Origin: Centroberyx gerrardi
Taxonomy: Eukaryota > Chordata > Actinopteri > Beryciformes > Berycidae
DNA: 64,000 bases
NCBI RefSeq assembly: GCF_048128805.1
Contig: NC_136005.1
Span: forward strand, 8,403,504-8,467,503
Direction of reading: 5' to 3'
Part shown: piece by piece, positions 1 to 10,745 of the stretch
Layout of the letters: each line of letters opens with the position of its first letter
How positions within the stretch are numbered: the first letter of the stretch is position 1
Position numbers and translations under genes: made by a program
Notes under the pieces: model-generated
Seen by the model: the letters and a program-made list of their open reading frames with translations, nothing else
What the model was told of the DNA's origin: nothing
The model's database searches: none

Positions 1-268
1 AGTACCTGGCCGGTATAGGGATGTAGGGCTCTCTGGTTTGCTGCGCTGGACTGGCGGCCTGGTCAGGTGCTTGGAGTTGAGGGGAAGAGCCGGAAGGTGG
101 AATCACTTGGTCTTTGATGGCCTCCAGTTGGCCGCCCAGTTGAGACACGCTGGCGGTGAGCTGCTGCAGGTGTTCCATCACCTGAAGCAGGGAAGACTCG
201 TGCTGATTCACCACTGCTGCCTGGCTGGAGAGCGCCCGCTTAAAACTCTCAGATTCTGCTGGGTCCAT
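1..268 (-). CDS. Ty3/Gypsy retrotransposon gag, N-terminal fragment
   Basis: The minus strand is open from an ATG at 268 to the window edge (89 codons). It starts MDPAESESFKRAL and runs into REPYIPIPARY. The acidic start, a helical segment rich in Gln and Leu (VMEHLQQLTASVSQL) and a Pro-rich linker ending in PYIP..RY are what I know from gag proteins of fish Ty3/Gypsy elements. Gag would package the element RNA into virus-like particles. The ATG lies only 16 nt after the LTR end (285), so the untranslated leader is extremely short. The rest of gag and all of pol lie outside the window, so intactness cannot be judged. Confidence 0.7.
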   Translation of the reverse strand, partial: MDPAESESFKRALSSQAAVVNQHESSLLQVMEHLQQLTASVSQLGGQLEAIKDQVIPPSGSSPQLQAPDQAASPAQQTREPYIPIPARY

Positions 269-272
269 CTTG

Positions 273-284
273 GCCAGTTGATTC
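273..284 (-). promoter_or_regulatory. candidate primer-binding site, self-complementary to the LTR
   Basis: The 12 nt directly after the LTR end on the element strand read GAATCAACTGGC. The LTR contains the exact reverse complement GCCAGTTGATTC at 553-542, at the place where transcription would be expected to start. In Tf1/sushi-type elements the 5' end of the transcript folds back to prime reverse transcription instead of a tRNA; the arrangement here fits that mechanism. The function is inference. Confidence 0.5.
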
Positions 285-735
285 TGTTAGGGGTGTGTTC
301 ACGAGGAGACAGGACCCAGATGCAGAATCGAACAAAAAACGGTTTTATTTCCAAAGATAACAGAGAAACTCCTTGCGGGAAAAAATGAGACCACGAGCAG
401 GCAAAAAATAACTGAGAGTGCCCCGGAGGGAAAAAACTCTAGAAAACTGGAACTACAGTTTCAACAAGAGATACGCAGTGAATACACTATGACGGGAGGT
501 CTCCACGAGAGCGAGGCGGCAGGAGACTTGAGCATGAGCGGGAATCAACTGGCACTGGGGGAAACTAGGAGTAGGCTTAAGTAGCCGGGCTGATGACAGG
601 ATGAGAAACAGGTGTGCCTGTGAGCCTCGCTCCCGTGGAGATCGGGCCCGCCCCTCTGCATGGACCTGCTGAGGCAGAGGGAGAAAAGGAAGAGGATTAG
701 GTGGGCGGGCAGAACACAAGAGCCAGATCATGACA
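285..735 (-). mobile_element. 5' LTR of a Ty3/Gypsy element
   Basis: A 451-bp segment read on the minus strand begins TGTCATGATCTGG (735) and ends CACCCCTAACA (285), giving the TG...CA ends and short terminal inversion (TGT/ACA) of an LTR. A gag reading frame follows immediately downstream. A TATA-like CTTAAG lies at about 578-583, some 25-30 nt before the segment proposed as the transcript start (553). The other LTR and the target-site duplication are outside the window or cannot be paired. The family assignment rests on resemblance to fish Gypsy LTRs. Confidence 0.7.
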
Positions 736-1104
736 CTAAAGCTACAATATTCAACTTTTTGCCTTGAGGCAGGAATCATATTGTTAGTCCCGCCATCCTC
801 CTCCACAGTTGGCCAAGTTCCTGCCCCAGCACTTATTCATCTTGATAAACCGTCTATCTTGAAACGGCGTCTAGCCTGAGGCTGAGGGAACCGGCATCCA
901 TAAAGCCTCCACAGGTGCTGAAGAAGCAAACGGAGCCAATCTGCAGTTAAAAAAAAGCAGCTGTTCTGTCTTTTCTTACTGCTTTCCGCTATACTTGCTG
1001 TTACTTTGACTACCCTGTACTGTGCCTGCTAGCCTCAACTTGGTAGCCACAACCCAGACCGCCGCTGGCCACGCTCACAGGAACTGATATACACCCAAAA
1101 GCAT
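736..1104. other. gene-free sequence beside the LTR
   Basis: No open reading frame, RNA gene or clear repeat is supported here. Short reading frames on the minus strand near 453-806 run across the LTR boundary and look accidental. Confidence 0.5.
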
Positions 1105-1255
1105 CCCGAACATCACTGAAAAGACAATTTAAGGCAAATGGGGGATGTAGGCATGTACACACAAGATCACAGACAGACACAGACTGATAATATACAGTAT
1201 ATCTCTTTTATTTATCAATATTTAATGTGAAAAAAGTTTCATATTGCAGCTTTGA
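1105..1255 (+). repeat. dispersed repeat, copy 1
   Basis: The stretch starting CCCGAACATCACTGAAAAG and ending near CATATTGCAGCTTTGA matches 5573-5722 along almost its full length by eye, including the internal GGCAAATGGGG and CAGACAGACACAGACT blocks. Two copies 4.5 kb apart in direct orientation point to a dispersed, probably non-autonomous element. I do not recognise its family. Confidence 0.6.
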
Positions 1256-1259
1256 CTGA

Positions 1260-1777
1260 AAGGATAACTTATTTGCTGGTCAAATAGCAGACAGTACTGT
1301 CGTAGAGGTATCCCTTTATGCATTTATCTGACATTTATTGAGTATTAGCACTTCACACAAGGCCCTCATGAATGTTATACATTAAAATCAAAACTCGACT
1401 GACCAGTTACCAGCCTTCTCCTTGTAACTTCTGAGAGCAAAACCTGATTTTTCCTCCAGTAGTTCAGCAGCAGTTCGGCAAACATGTAGTCAAAAGTGTA
1501 ACTTCCACATTGGCTGTGTCTCTTAGGCCTCGCCTTCAGCACAGGAAGGCTGCATCAATCACCTGGGGCAGCGCAGGCCTCCACAGTCAGCCTCCATGCT
1601 GTTGGGTTTAAATCATTCCTTTCAGCTGTTTTTAAAGTGTTATGTCACACTCAGTTTTGGCTGTTCATCGTCTCCTTTGGCATTTTTGAAAAATGTAACC
1701 GTTTGGGCAATTGCACAAAGGGAAGGGAATTGTACAAAGGGAAGCATGGGGGGTGGGAGGTTGGGGAGTGTGTGTGT

Positions 1778-1809
<32 letters not shown>

Positions 1810-3250
1810 ATGTGTGTACAACTGGGAGGCTTAAACCATCAAAGAGAGCAACAAGACGTGATTTGACTGTGAGCTGAAAGAAAGTTTTAGCATGTAGTTA
1901 ATCTTTAATATGAATAAGTAATTCAAATACTAATTGTTCTTTTCAGTTTAATGGAGACCAAAACAAGCCACAGAATCTGAACCTGAACAACGCTTGAATA
2001 ACACACTCTTAAAGAGGCTACTTTGAATTTCTATCAGAATATCTGTTTTCATGTTTTCAGGTTCAGGGGGACAAATTAAGTGAGAGTTCATGTGGAGAGA
2101 AGGACATTATGTCATCGTCCAAACTGATTTTCAGACATCCTCACAGTTTCCTGAGGAGCTGACATTTGGCAGCAGAATCTCTTACTAGGCAGCGACATTT
2201 CAATTTCGATGAGTAATGAAACAGTTGTCTGCCTCCCAAATTCTTTGTGATTGGAACAAATGTTGCCTTTCATGTACAGAAACTAAACGCCCGGAGTGAA
2301 CTCACCAGAACTCGCACTCAGATAACTTCTGTGAGATGATATTGGTTATAAGATAAATTGTTAATAAAATCATCATCTGTACCCACCTAAAGGGATTTTA
2401 CCCTAATATTTACGCTGCATAAGCACTGTTAAATATCTCAAAGGAGTTGTGATGTGTGTGTGTGGAGATTTGCATATTAGAAATAAAATACAGTCTGTTT
2501 CACTTTGGCCCTTGGTTTGCATAGAAACCCCCCAAATGTGACTGAAATTTACCAGAATAATTAATAATAATTAATAATTAACACATGCATTTTACATCCA
2601 AAATGCATGCAGTCAGTGGGTGAAAATAAGGCACAAGCATGAAAATGCAGTGAAAGTGTTTTGGTCCCTAGGGAGATATGCTCACATCACTTTGTTCTTA
2701 AATTACATACAATTTGTTCAAATGGCAAAACTATTAAATAACTCAAGAGGCCTGAAAACAAGCTGAATCATCCTAAAAGCACAAGACATTTTATATCCAG
2801 AGATAGAGTTGCGTAGGTTGTCATTAAACTAATTGCACTGCACTCAATTTTTAAAATGAATGTCATACTGCATGGCTGTTGTTTTGTTTCGGTTTTTCCA
2901 TCCAATTACAGTAACTTTAAAGTTGGCTAAATTTGAATGTTCTGTCATGTGATGTCCTAAGATGACGGCCGAAATGAAACCGCTGTTTGTGTATAAGCTC
3001 AGGCCTGCCGATGAACACACTCGATTTATTGGGACCTTGACAGCAGATTTTGTATTCGGCAACAATTCATGTGATTGCTGTCATTGTCCAAAGTGTAAAT
3101 CTGTTTGATGACGGCTGTGCGCCTGGTACCAAGCCACCTGCTGTTCCTCTTCACCCTGCTGCAGTATCACTTCACACTGACAAATGTAGAGTGGCACTGT
3201 GAATTACATAGCAGACATTGGATGTCTTCATCATTGTTAGTGCTGGTGTA
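1260..3250. other. gene-free AT-rich sequence
   Basis: Apart from the GT microsatellite, no coding region or RNA gene is supported. Short frames, including one on the minus strand at 2844-3065, have no recognisable protein features, splice context or codon bias. Confidence 0.5.
1767..1817 (+). repeat. (GT)n microsatellite
   Basis: About 50 bp of GT dinucleotides with CGTG and ATG interruptions. Reading frames full of Cys-Val here are products of the repeat. Confidence 0.9.
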
Positions 3251-3251
3251 A

Positions 3252-3253
<2 letters not shown>

Positions 3254-3286
<33 letters not shown>

Positions 3287-3405
3287 TGTGTTTGTGTGTG
3301 TTGTTGTGTTTCTATCTTTATGAAGACCAAATGTCCTCACAAGGTTAGAAAATTAGGAAAGTCCTCTACCGTGAGGACATTTCACTGTTCCTTACTTCCT
3401 TCCTA
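3254..3405 (+). repeat. (GT)n plus CCTCACAAGG-type repeat
   Basis: A GT run (3254-3301) leads into GTCCTCACAAGG followed some 40 bp later by GTGAGGACAT, an imperfect inverted pair. The same combination recurs at 4340-4540, 7492-7615, 8275-8396 and, more decayed, 27840-28170. I read it as one teleost dispersed minisatellite-like family whose copies sit beside GT arrays. Confidence 0.6.
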
Positions 3406-4339
3406 ACCTTTTCCACCCTGCCAGTCCCACTGGTGAGTCCATCTTTACAAACTCATGTTGCACAGCTAAGCTTTGTTCAAACCCCCAGAACTTTATTTTA
3501 AATTCTAGTCAAGATCCCAAGGTTTCCAGAGATACCAAATATGCCATGCTGAATTTCAGCTGAATGTGTATAAAATGATGCACAAGACATCTAGATTTTA
3601 TCCATGATGTAATGATATAATGGTGCAGCCACTACATCAAAGCCAAAAAAAATGTCATCTTGGGTTTAAATATTTCACTCAATATAAGTGTGCTACACCT
3701 TCAGTGAAGCACTGGAACAAGCAGATACAGAATATGTATGTGACATTGTCATACAGTATGGGAAAAAATGTCTTTTCTAACTTTGATGCTACTTGAGAGG
3801 AAATTTAAGGGTAAGGTCAGGGTGCGAGGGGTTAAGGGCCTATTTTAGGGTTAGAGCTTGGATTTAGGTTAAGTTTAGAATTAAGTCCAAGCTAGAGTTA
3901 AGGTTAAGGTTATCTCTCCTTGATGAAGGCATGTTAGCCAAAACATATTGGCTTTTTTAACTGTCCTAAAATGGACTATGTAATGTTTTAGTGAGGACAA
4001 AACATGAACTAATCTGGAGGCAAATTAGAGAGACTTGCACTTTACTTCCACCATCTTGCAATTCGTCTTATAATGTATCAGCTTTTACTCATGCCCTAAT
4101 ATGACTCCTTCAGGTGCTTCATGGTATTACAACAGCTTACTCTCATAACTGAATAGAATCTGATTTTATCTTAAAATAGAATTCTCAGAACACAGCAGAC
4201 TAGCCAGTGAAAAAAATGCTTTTTAATAATTTGACACAAGGAAGAGTTGCCTTGTTATCTTTCTTGAATATGCATGTGTTGTTTTTTTCCAAACCAAAGA
4301 GCACTTTCATTTTTGTGGGTACTCATTGGAGCGCTTTTC

Positions 4340-4540
4340 TCCCTTCACTCATGTTTTAAGGGTAAGATTAGTTCAGGTTTAGGATTTGGGTTTAGGGTTA
4401 GGGTTAGGAATGTAGTGGTGAAGGTTAAGGGTCAGGGAATGAATGAATTCAATGAAGGTCCTCACAAGTGCAGTCCAATTTTGTGTTTGTGTGTGTGTTG
4501 TGTGTGTGTGTGTGTGTGTGTTGTGTGTGTGTGTGTGTGT
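4340..4540 (+). repeat. (TTAGGG)-like/CCTCACAAG repeat plus (GT)n
   Basis: Degenerate GGTTTAGGGTTAGGGTTAGG is followed by GAATGAATTCAATGAAGG, TCCTCACAAG and a GT run (4487-4540). This copy carries the TTAGGG-like inner part of the family described at 3254. A related GGTTAAGG-rich segment without the flanks lies at about 3800-3915. Confidence 0.6.
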
Positions 4541-5572
4541 ATGTCTCATTGGTGCGGTATAATGTAATCAGCTACATTTGCTGTCCTATCAAAGCTAATT
4601 CAATTGATGAGACTTTGTTGCCGGATTGTTTGGAACATTTCATTTGCTGTCCCCTAACATTTGAGTCTAATTTGACAGAATGGTGGTACTCTTATCTAAA
4701 AATATCCAGCTTTCAGTTTGAAAATGAGGCACGGCAAATGGGGACAAACAGAGACTGAGTGTAAATCACTTTCAAAGCCCCATGGCAGATTTTATTCTCT
4801 TATTGCGTGTCGGTGTGTGTGTGTGTATAACATCGTGTTTGTGCCTGTGTGTGTGTGTTACTAGTGCAGTGTGAGATGATCAGCTACATTTGCTGTGTCA
4901 TCAAATGTAAATCAACTGTTGAGATTTTATGATTGTGTATACGTGTGTTTCCATCTATGTGTGCATGTGCAGTTTGTGTGTGTGTGTGGCTCACTATGTG
5001 TGTTTCTGATTGGCTGTTCTCTCACATCACCTGCCTGGACAGTGTCATCAGTGTGAAAAATGGGTTAACATCAGTGTGGATATTGGGGTGATACATCGGC
5101 AACTTCTGCAGGCAGAAACCTGTCCGATCCTTCAAAGACGCTGCTTTCCTGACAGCAGTTAAAATGTTTTGTGCAATATTGGCTCCTTCTGTTTCATGAT
5201 TGCTGTCTAACATAAAACTTCCTCAGGGCATCCATAAAAAGCGGTTTGTGGAATCCATGCTGTGTAACAAATTTTACGTCTATTAAATTATGTTAGCCTT
5301 TGGTTGAAGCAGAATATTTGTGCTGTAGTATCTTTTACAGTAAAATAACACAATCACAAATGCAACTAATAGGTAAACCTTGTTCCCTATACAAGAAGGA
5401 GCGATCACATTCTTAATGATTTTTTTAACATGCTTGGATTTAATGTGCAACAAAAGAAATCGAAAACGGCAGTATATGCTTTAAAATTTCAGGTTGCTAA
5501 TAATAAATACAAGTAATTCTTATAATTCTCACGTTACGTTTAGTTTAGTTTAGTTTAGTTTAGTTTAGTTAA

Positions 5573-5722
5573 GTCCCGAACATCGATGAAAAGCCAATTT
5601 TATGCAAATGGGGGGGTTAGGCATATACACACAGGGTCAGACAGACACAGACTTATAATGTATAATATATCCTATTAATTTATTGTTATTTTAATGTCAA
5701 AAAGGTGCATATTGTAGCTTTA
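5573..5722 (+). repeat. dispersed repeat, copy 2
   Basis: Second copy of the element at 1105-1255, diverged by scattered substitutions and small indels. It is preceded by a (GTTTA)n pentamer run at about 5535-5568. Ends are not sharply defined and no target-site duplication was found by eye. Confidence 0.6.
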
Positions 5723-7487
5723 AAAGGGATATGAGATTAACTATGAGTGCAGCGCAGTACAGAATTTTTCAGTCAGTCAGTCTTGACACTGTATGAAATG
5801 AAAGGGCTGAAAAACTGCATATTTATAGGTCATGTTAAAGACTACAGTATACTTAATTTCACTTTAATTATCCCCCAAATCTATACTCCATTTGCAACCC
5901 ACAGAGCAGTCCTGTGGGGTGGGATAGTTCACCTACATCCTCACTCTAATTGCTAATGGCCAATTAAGAGCCAAATGCTTTGTCCATGAATCTGTGGTTG
6001 ATGGGCAAAGTGTTCTCTGGTGTCCTGTCTGTTGGGCTAATGTCTCACAGTCAACTGGGGGCAAACTAGTGAAGGTGAAACATCTCATTATGTCAATGAC
6101 AACATTATTTCTAGTGCTTTTTGGCAATTACATATTCCAAAAGATCCCAAAATGTCTGCAACTTTTCTCTGTAATCTACTCAGTCAAATTGCCCTCTAAA
6201 AGAACAAATTGATGTGACTTTGAGAACTATTATTCTTTTTTGTTTTTCTGTGAATTCAGGTGCTGAAATTGTGATGAGAGAGGTGTTTATTTTTGTCACT
6301 CTGTTCCTGTAATATTTCCACAACAGCAGGTTGCACCCTTATGCAGATGGATGAGACCTCTGTTTGGCAGCCAACAAGAGTAATTCTCAGCTAAAATTAG
6401 ACAAAGTAAAAATAGACACATCTTCTTTTTTTTTTCCCAGCAGAGCTATTTCTGTCCCATTTCCTCATACGAATCCCACCATAAAGCCATTATTTCCTCT
6501 TGTTTTGGCAGCTGTGTCCTGGACATTATTATTCAGAGTATCATCCAAGATTCATCTTCTCATCAGCTCAGGGTCTTAAGCATTTTTCACTCCCTTTTCT
6601 CTATTCTTCCCGAGGGCCTGTTAGCATAGTTACCAATGCCGACGTCATTGTGGTTAAAGTTTGAAACTGCAAATGAAATTCAACGGATTCAACAAAATGC
6701 TTGTTAGTTTATAATGGTTTATAAAATGTCATGGCATCACTCACTGTGGGTTTAAGATCCAGCCTTAGAGATGCTACAGCAGCTCTGTCGGCTCACTTTC
6801 CTGTCTCTCCTGACAGGAAATCATCATGACTGTCATAAAAAATAGTAAAATACTTAATACTTAACTTTACTGCATCCCTGGCACTCTCAAAATTTATTTT
6901 TAACCTTTGTTTATCCAAGGAAAGTTGACTGAGCAGACAAGTGCCATCATCTGCTTCACATACACAGCTTCAGAAATTCATACTGCCCAGTACAACCACA
7001 GCCTTCTACTGTTTTTCCCTGATTATTACTTTAAAAAAAAAAACCTTGGTTAGCCTATCACCTCCCCTTCATCTACATCTTTTCTTTATGACGGAAGGCA
7101 ATTTAAAAAAAGGGACTATAGCTTTCATGTGGATTCACCTGGCCGGTCTATTTCATGGAAAGAGCAGGTATTCCAAATATTCGGGATGCTCTGCGTATAT
7201 CAGCTGAGCCACTATGCCACAGTGACAAGCCTCAGCACCTGCGAGACTCCAGCTGTAGCCGGGGGAGAGGAGGTGTCATGGTGACCCCGGCGCCATGCTG
7301 CTGCGGCCGGCCTGGGGGAGGCAGCTGGCAGGCAGAGATTGGACTCAGCTGGCACTGCTGGAGTCTCCTGGGGGGAAGGATGGATGCGTGAGACACCAGA
7401 GCCAAACCTCCTGTGTTTCCCAGTGCCAGAGGCCAGGGCTGCCCCTCAGCACTGTCTGCCTGTGTGTGTGACTGCTTGTGAATATAC

Positions 7488-7490
<3 letters not shown>
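5720..7490. other. gene-free sequence
   Basis: No supported gene. Several 60-120 codon frames on both strands overlap each other without splice signals or recognisable domains. Confidence 0.45.
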
Positions 7491-7491
<1 letters not shown>

Positions 7492-7523
<32 letters not shown>

Positions 7524-7615
7524 TGTGTGTGAGTTCTTGTTTGTCTGTACTTACTTTTGTACTTTTCTATACTTGTATATACCCTCACAAGGATAGAAAG
7601 ATGAGGAAAATCCTC
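7492..7615 (+). repeat. (GT)n plus CCTCACAAGG repeat
   Basis: A GT run (7492-7530) is followed by ACCCTCACAAGGATAGAAAG and TGAGGAAAATCCTC, the right-hand part of the same family as at 3254. Confidence 0.55.
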
Positions 7616-8274
7616 TGAACATACTTGCTAACCTTGAGAGTCCAGAAATAGGGAGACTTTCAGTTCTCCCCCATGCAATTTTTAGATTCAGAGACCTTAT
7701 TTCCTGCATTCTGGTGACTTTTTATGTATGCAATGACAATGAAAATACACTATAGACCTATACTTTCCTTGCATGCCCACGATGCTGGGCCGCTTCTGAT
7801 GCACTGTCATTGTCTTTCTTTGTGGTGAGAGACATCATTTCAACCCCCCCATGCTCCAAGCAGAAAATCAACTCGACAAACTTTACAGAGGGCAAAAACT
7901 TTTCCTTTAAAACTTTCAGTGTGAAAGGTGAATTCGCCCTTCCACAACCACTGAAACTTGCAGGTGTATTTCTTTCTCTTTGGACTCTCCATTTCTTTTT
8001 CACAGCATACACACGTTCGACTCCAGCCACCGCTGAACAATAACGTAACCATAGAGACTACATGTTTTGTTGACCGTTTGGAAACAGAAGTGATAGTATA
8101 GAGCCTAGATGCCTTTTGTGTTACTGTTTTTAACAAAGATAGTAAATGAACAGATTTGGAAATTTGATGAAAATGTAGAGGAAAATTGGGAGATATGACA
8201 CCATGGGAGAACACTGGGAGAGGGGCCATGACGATCTCCCGGGAAACCAGGAGGGTTGGCAAGTGAGCCTGCAA

Positions 8275-8396
8275 AGTGGGGACATACTACCGGTCCTCAC
8301 TTCTTTAATGGGCTATTTTAGGGGTTCCAGATTAGGGGTTAGGGGTTAGGGGATGAATGCAGTCAATCAGGGTCCTCACAAGTAAGGCAGATGTGT
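8275..8396 (+). repeat. CCTCAC/TTAGGG-like repeat, compact copy
   Basis: This is the cleanest copy: GTGGGGACATACTACCGGTC at the left, TTAGGGGTTAGGGGTTAGGG in the middle, and GGTCCTCACAAG at the right, then a short GT run. The ends are imperfect inverted repeats (GGGGAC / GTCCTC). Confidence 0.6.
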
Positions 8397-8664
8397 GTGT
8401 GCAGGGTTGGATGGTAACGGAATATTTTTAATAGCGTTACGTATACTAAATACAAACAAATGTCACTGTATTACGTTAGGTTACTCAGAAGGTCATTTAA
8501 GCTCATTTAAACTCAGAAGACCATTTTAAGTAGTGACAGCTAGTAAGAAAATTTGTGTTTGTATGCAAACCTGAATTAAATTCCCTGAACTTTGTAAGTT
8601 TTCACTTTTTCTTTTCAGTAGCTTTATATCTCAGATTTGGCAAAGAAATCAAAAAGCAACAGAA

Positions 8665-8667
<3 letters not shown>

Positions 8668-8698
<31 letters not shown>
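8668..8698 (+). repeat. (GT)n microsatellite
   Basis: A 31-bp GT run. A diverged hAT-like terminus (GGGTTGGATGGTAACGG) lies upstream at about 8404-8420. Confidence 0.85.
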
Positions 8699-8699
<1 letters not shown>

Positions 8700-9088
8700 C
8701 GCAGCAGCAGGTAGCAGATGCACCATAGGGGAGGTTTCTGCAGGCTGGAGGGCAGCTGTAGGACCGAGTCCACCGGGCCAAGAGGGGACGTCTGCACCGT
8801 GCGTCTGTCAGTCAGCGTGTCAGACCCAACCAGCTGGGAGACAACAGAGTCAATGGGGGCTTAACACAGGAATGAAAGGGTAATTCATTCTCCCAGAAAA
8901 GTATACCTGTGAATACAGAAAGCAACAAAAGAAGCACAAAGACGTTGTTTGAGCTATGCACATCATAAAATTCATTTGGTTATAAAACCGTTTGCTCTCT
9001 ATTCCATGGGTAATGTGCTTTGCAGCTGATAATTCCCTAAATTTACTGTCAAATTCTCTCTCTATGTACCCAGAGGTGGCATAGTGCT

Positions 9089-9741
9089 TTAAGGGAAAAT
9101 CAACCCTTGGATCCTCTTACATTGTTAGATCATCAATCTGTGATGTTCAATATATTCCAGGGGTTATTTTGTGACGAAGTGTTGTAATTTACTTCTTTGT
9201 TTTATCCACTTTCCCCCAGCCTGCCTCTTCTACTTCTACTTCAGTTACTGATTTCCTAGAATGACTTTTGACGACAACCAGAGAACGGGAGTGAACTTGT
9301 TGCTTTCAATCAAAGGTGTGTGTATATATAGCTAGCTAGCCAACTAGTGAACATGATTGTGACCCCGCCCCTTACTCAAAATGCAACATCTCTTGTGGCT
9401 GCACTGCATTTTGGTCTTTCGAGGCTACTGTCAGTGGAGAAATTGGTCTCTCCTCCTCTTCTACGATGGATTTCTCCCTGTACGGTTGTTGAATGTCGGT
9501 GCAAAATGGTGAGTCTAGAAAGAAGCTCTCGCTCTTTGATTCTGAGGGACTGACACCAAAACCTGTTTACTGTAGCTGCGCTGAAAATATCTAGATGTTA
9601 TGTCGTCTACGTCTGTCCAGTTATCTGGGTTAAGCAAAATACACCACCAAACAACAAAATGGGCCCAGAAATGCAAGGTATGTTGGCAATTGCTGTTTTT
9701 GCACCAGTGTTAAAGTGTTAAAGGGTGGATTTTTCCTTTAA
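9089..9741. mobile_element. TTAA-flanked miniature inverted-repeat element
   Basis: The 653-bp segment is bounded by TTAA at 9089-9092 and 9738-9741. Inside, the left end reads GGGAAAATCAACCCTTGG and the right end, reversed, AGGAAAAATCCACCCTTTAA, an imperfect inverted repeat of about 18-20 bp. A TTAA target duplication is typical of piggyBac and Kolobok-like DNA transposons. No transposase frame is present, so this is non-autonomous. Confidence 0.6.
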
Positions 9742-10530
9742 GGTCCCTACTCTTTAACCACATATACCCCTGCTAGCCAAGGATTAAATCCCCCCAGAGC
9801 CTTCTCTCCTCTGTCTTCAGCTTTCTTGCTGTCTTAATGAAAGAAAAAGCACAATGGGAGGTGGAGTGCCCGCTCTCCTTCAAAATAATCAATCAGCCAG
9901 TCTCTATCATATGTCCCACATAATCAAGATAATAGGTCTCTGTTGGCCATTAACCCCAAGTAACCAGCTGTACCAACCAGGCTGGAAATTTGCTTGCTTA
10001 CTGCAAACTATTTTCCAGTTGAAATGTCTTAGTTGGCTGTAATGGGCTCCTCCTCATTTTATTGCCTCTTATGTTCCTCAGCACATCGCCCTTTTCACAC
10101 GCAATTACCTCCTCAGCTCCGTTTCAGGCTCATTAGTGGGACTTGGAGGGTTATCGCTCCCTGAAAGCGGAGGCTTTGAGGGATATGACAAGTTCTTCTT
10201 TTTCTGGAAGAGGTTAGTTTAGCTCATCTGAAACCGTAGAACTGTAAAACCATCAACTTTCTTCAAAGTGTGAAGTTCAAGTGAGTTGAATTTTCACTTT
10301 TGTTTTTCAAATGGATTTTATGAGCGCATGTTTTGCTCATGATAGGGAAGATATGGCTGAGTTCTACTTTTCCCTATTACTGTATCAATTTATTTATAAA
10401 TTTGGCTACCAACAGTATTAGCATTAGGGATTTCTGTTGTAGGCTCCTCTGTATTTATATTATTAAGGCTTATTATATACTTGAAAGATTATTCTAAACC
10501 ACATGAGTATAAGCCATCAATGCCAAAGCG
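9742..10530. other. gene-free sequence
   Basis: No supported gene or recognisable repeat. Confidence 0.45.
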
Positions 10531-10745
10531 TATAGGCTGTGGTGGTAGAATGGCTGATGTGTTAGAAAGACCCAAAGATCCCATAACTGAAAGATCACAG
10601 GTTCAATCCCTGCAACAGCCAATGTGTGTCCATCAGCAGCCTGTCAAAGTGTCCTTGTGCAAATTTCTGAATTTCTACCTGCTTTCTCTTTGCATGTAGC
10701 TGTGATAAAAGAGTCAGCTGAGTGTGTAAAATGTAAGCACATGTA
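10531..10745 (+). mobile_element. tRNA-derived SINE
   Basis: An RNA polymerase III A box (TGGTAGAATGG, 10543-10553) and B box (GGTTCAATCCC, 10600-10610) are correctly ordered. They are followed by CAGCCTGTCAAAGTGTCCTT, a tail I know from teleost tRNA-derived SINEs, and a degenerate TAAAAGAGTCAGCTGAGTG end. The spacing between boxes exceeds that of a normal tRNA and the cloverleaf does not close, so this is a SINE rather than a tRNA gene. Confidence 0.7.

Noticed and set aside
1-735. Reading the LTR and gag end as an endogenous retrovirus
   Set aside because: The gag start and the LTR-to-ATG layout fit a Ty3/Gypsy retrotransposon of fish; no envelope or retroviral motif is visible.
4380-4420. 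Interstitial telomeric repeat (TTAGGG-like)
   Set aside because: Only two or three degenerate units, and the context is the GT/CCTCACAAGG repeat family.
7232-7588. A 118-codon minus-strand frame ending in His-Thr repeats
   Set aside because: Its start is CA-microsatellite translation and the rest shows no domain or splice context.
10531-10620. A possible tRNA gene with A and B boxes
   Set aside because: No closing cloverleaf, wrong box spacing and a SINE tail downstream.
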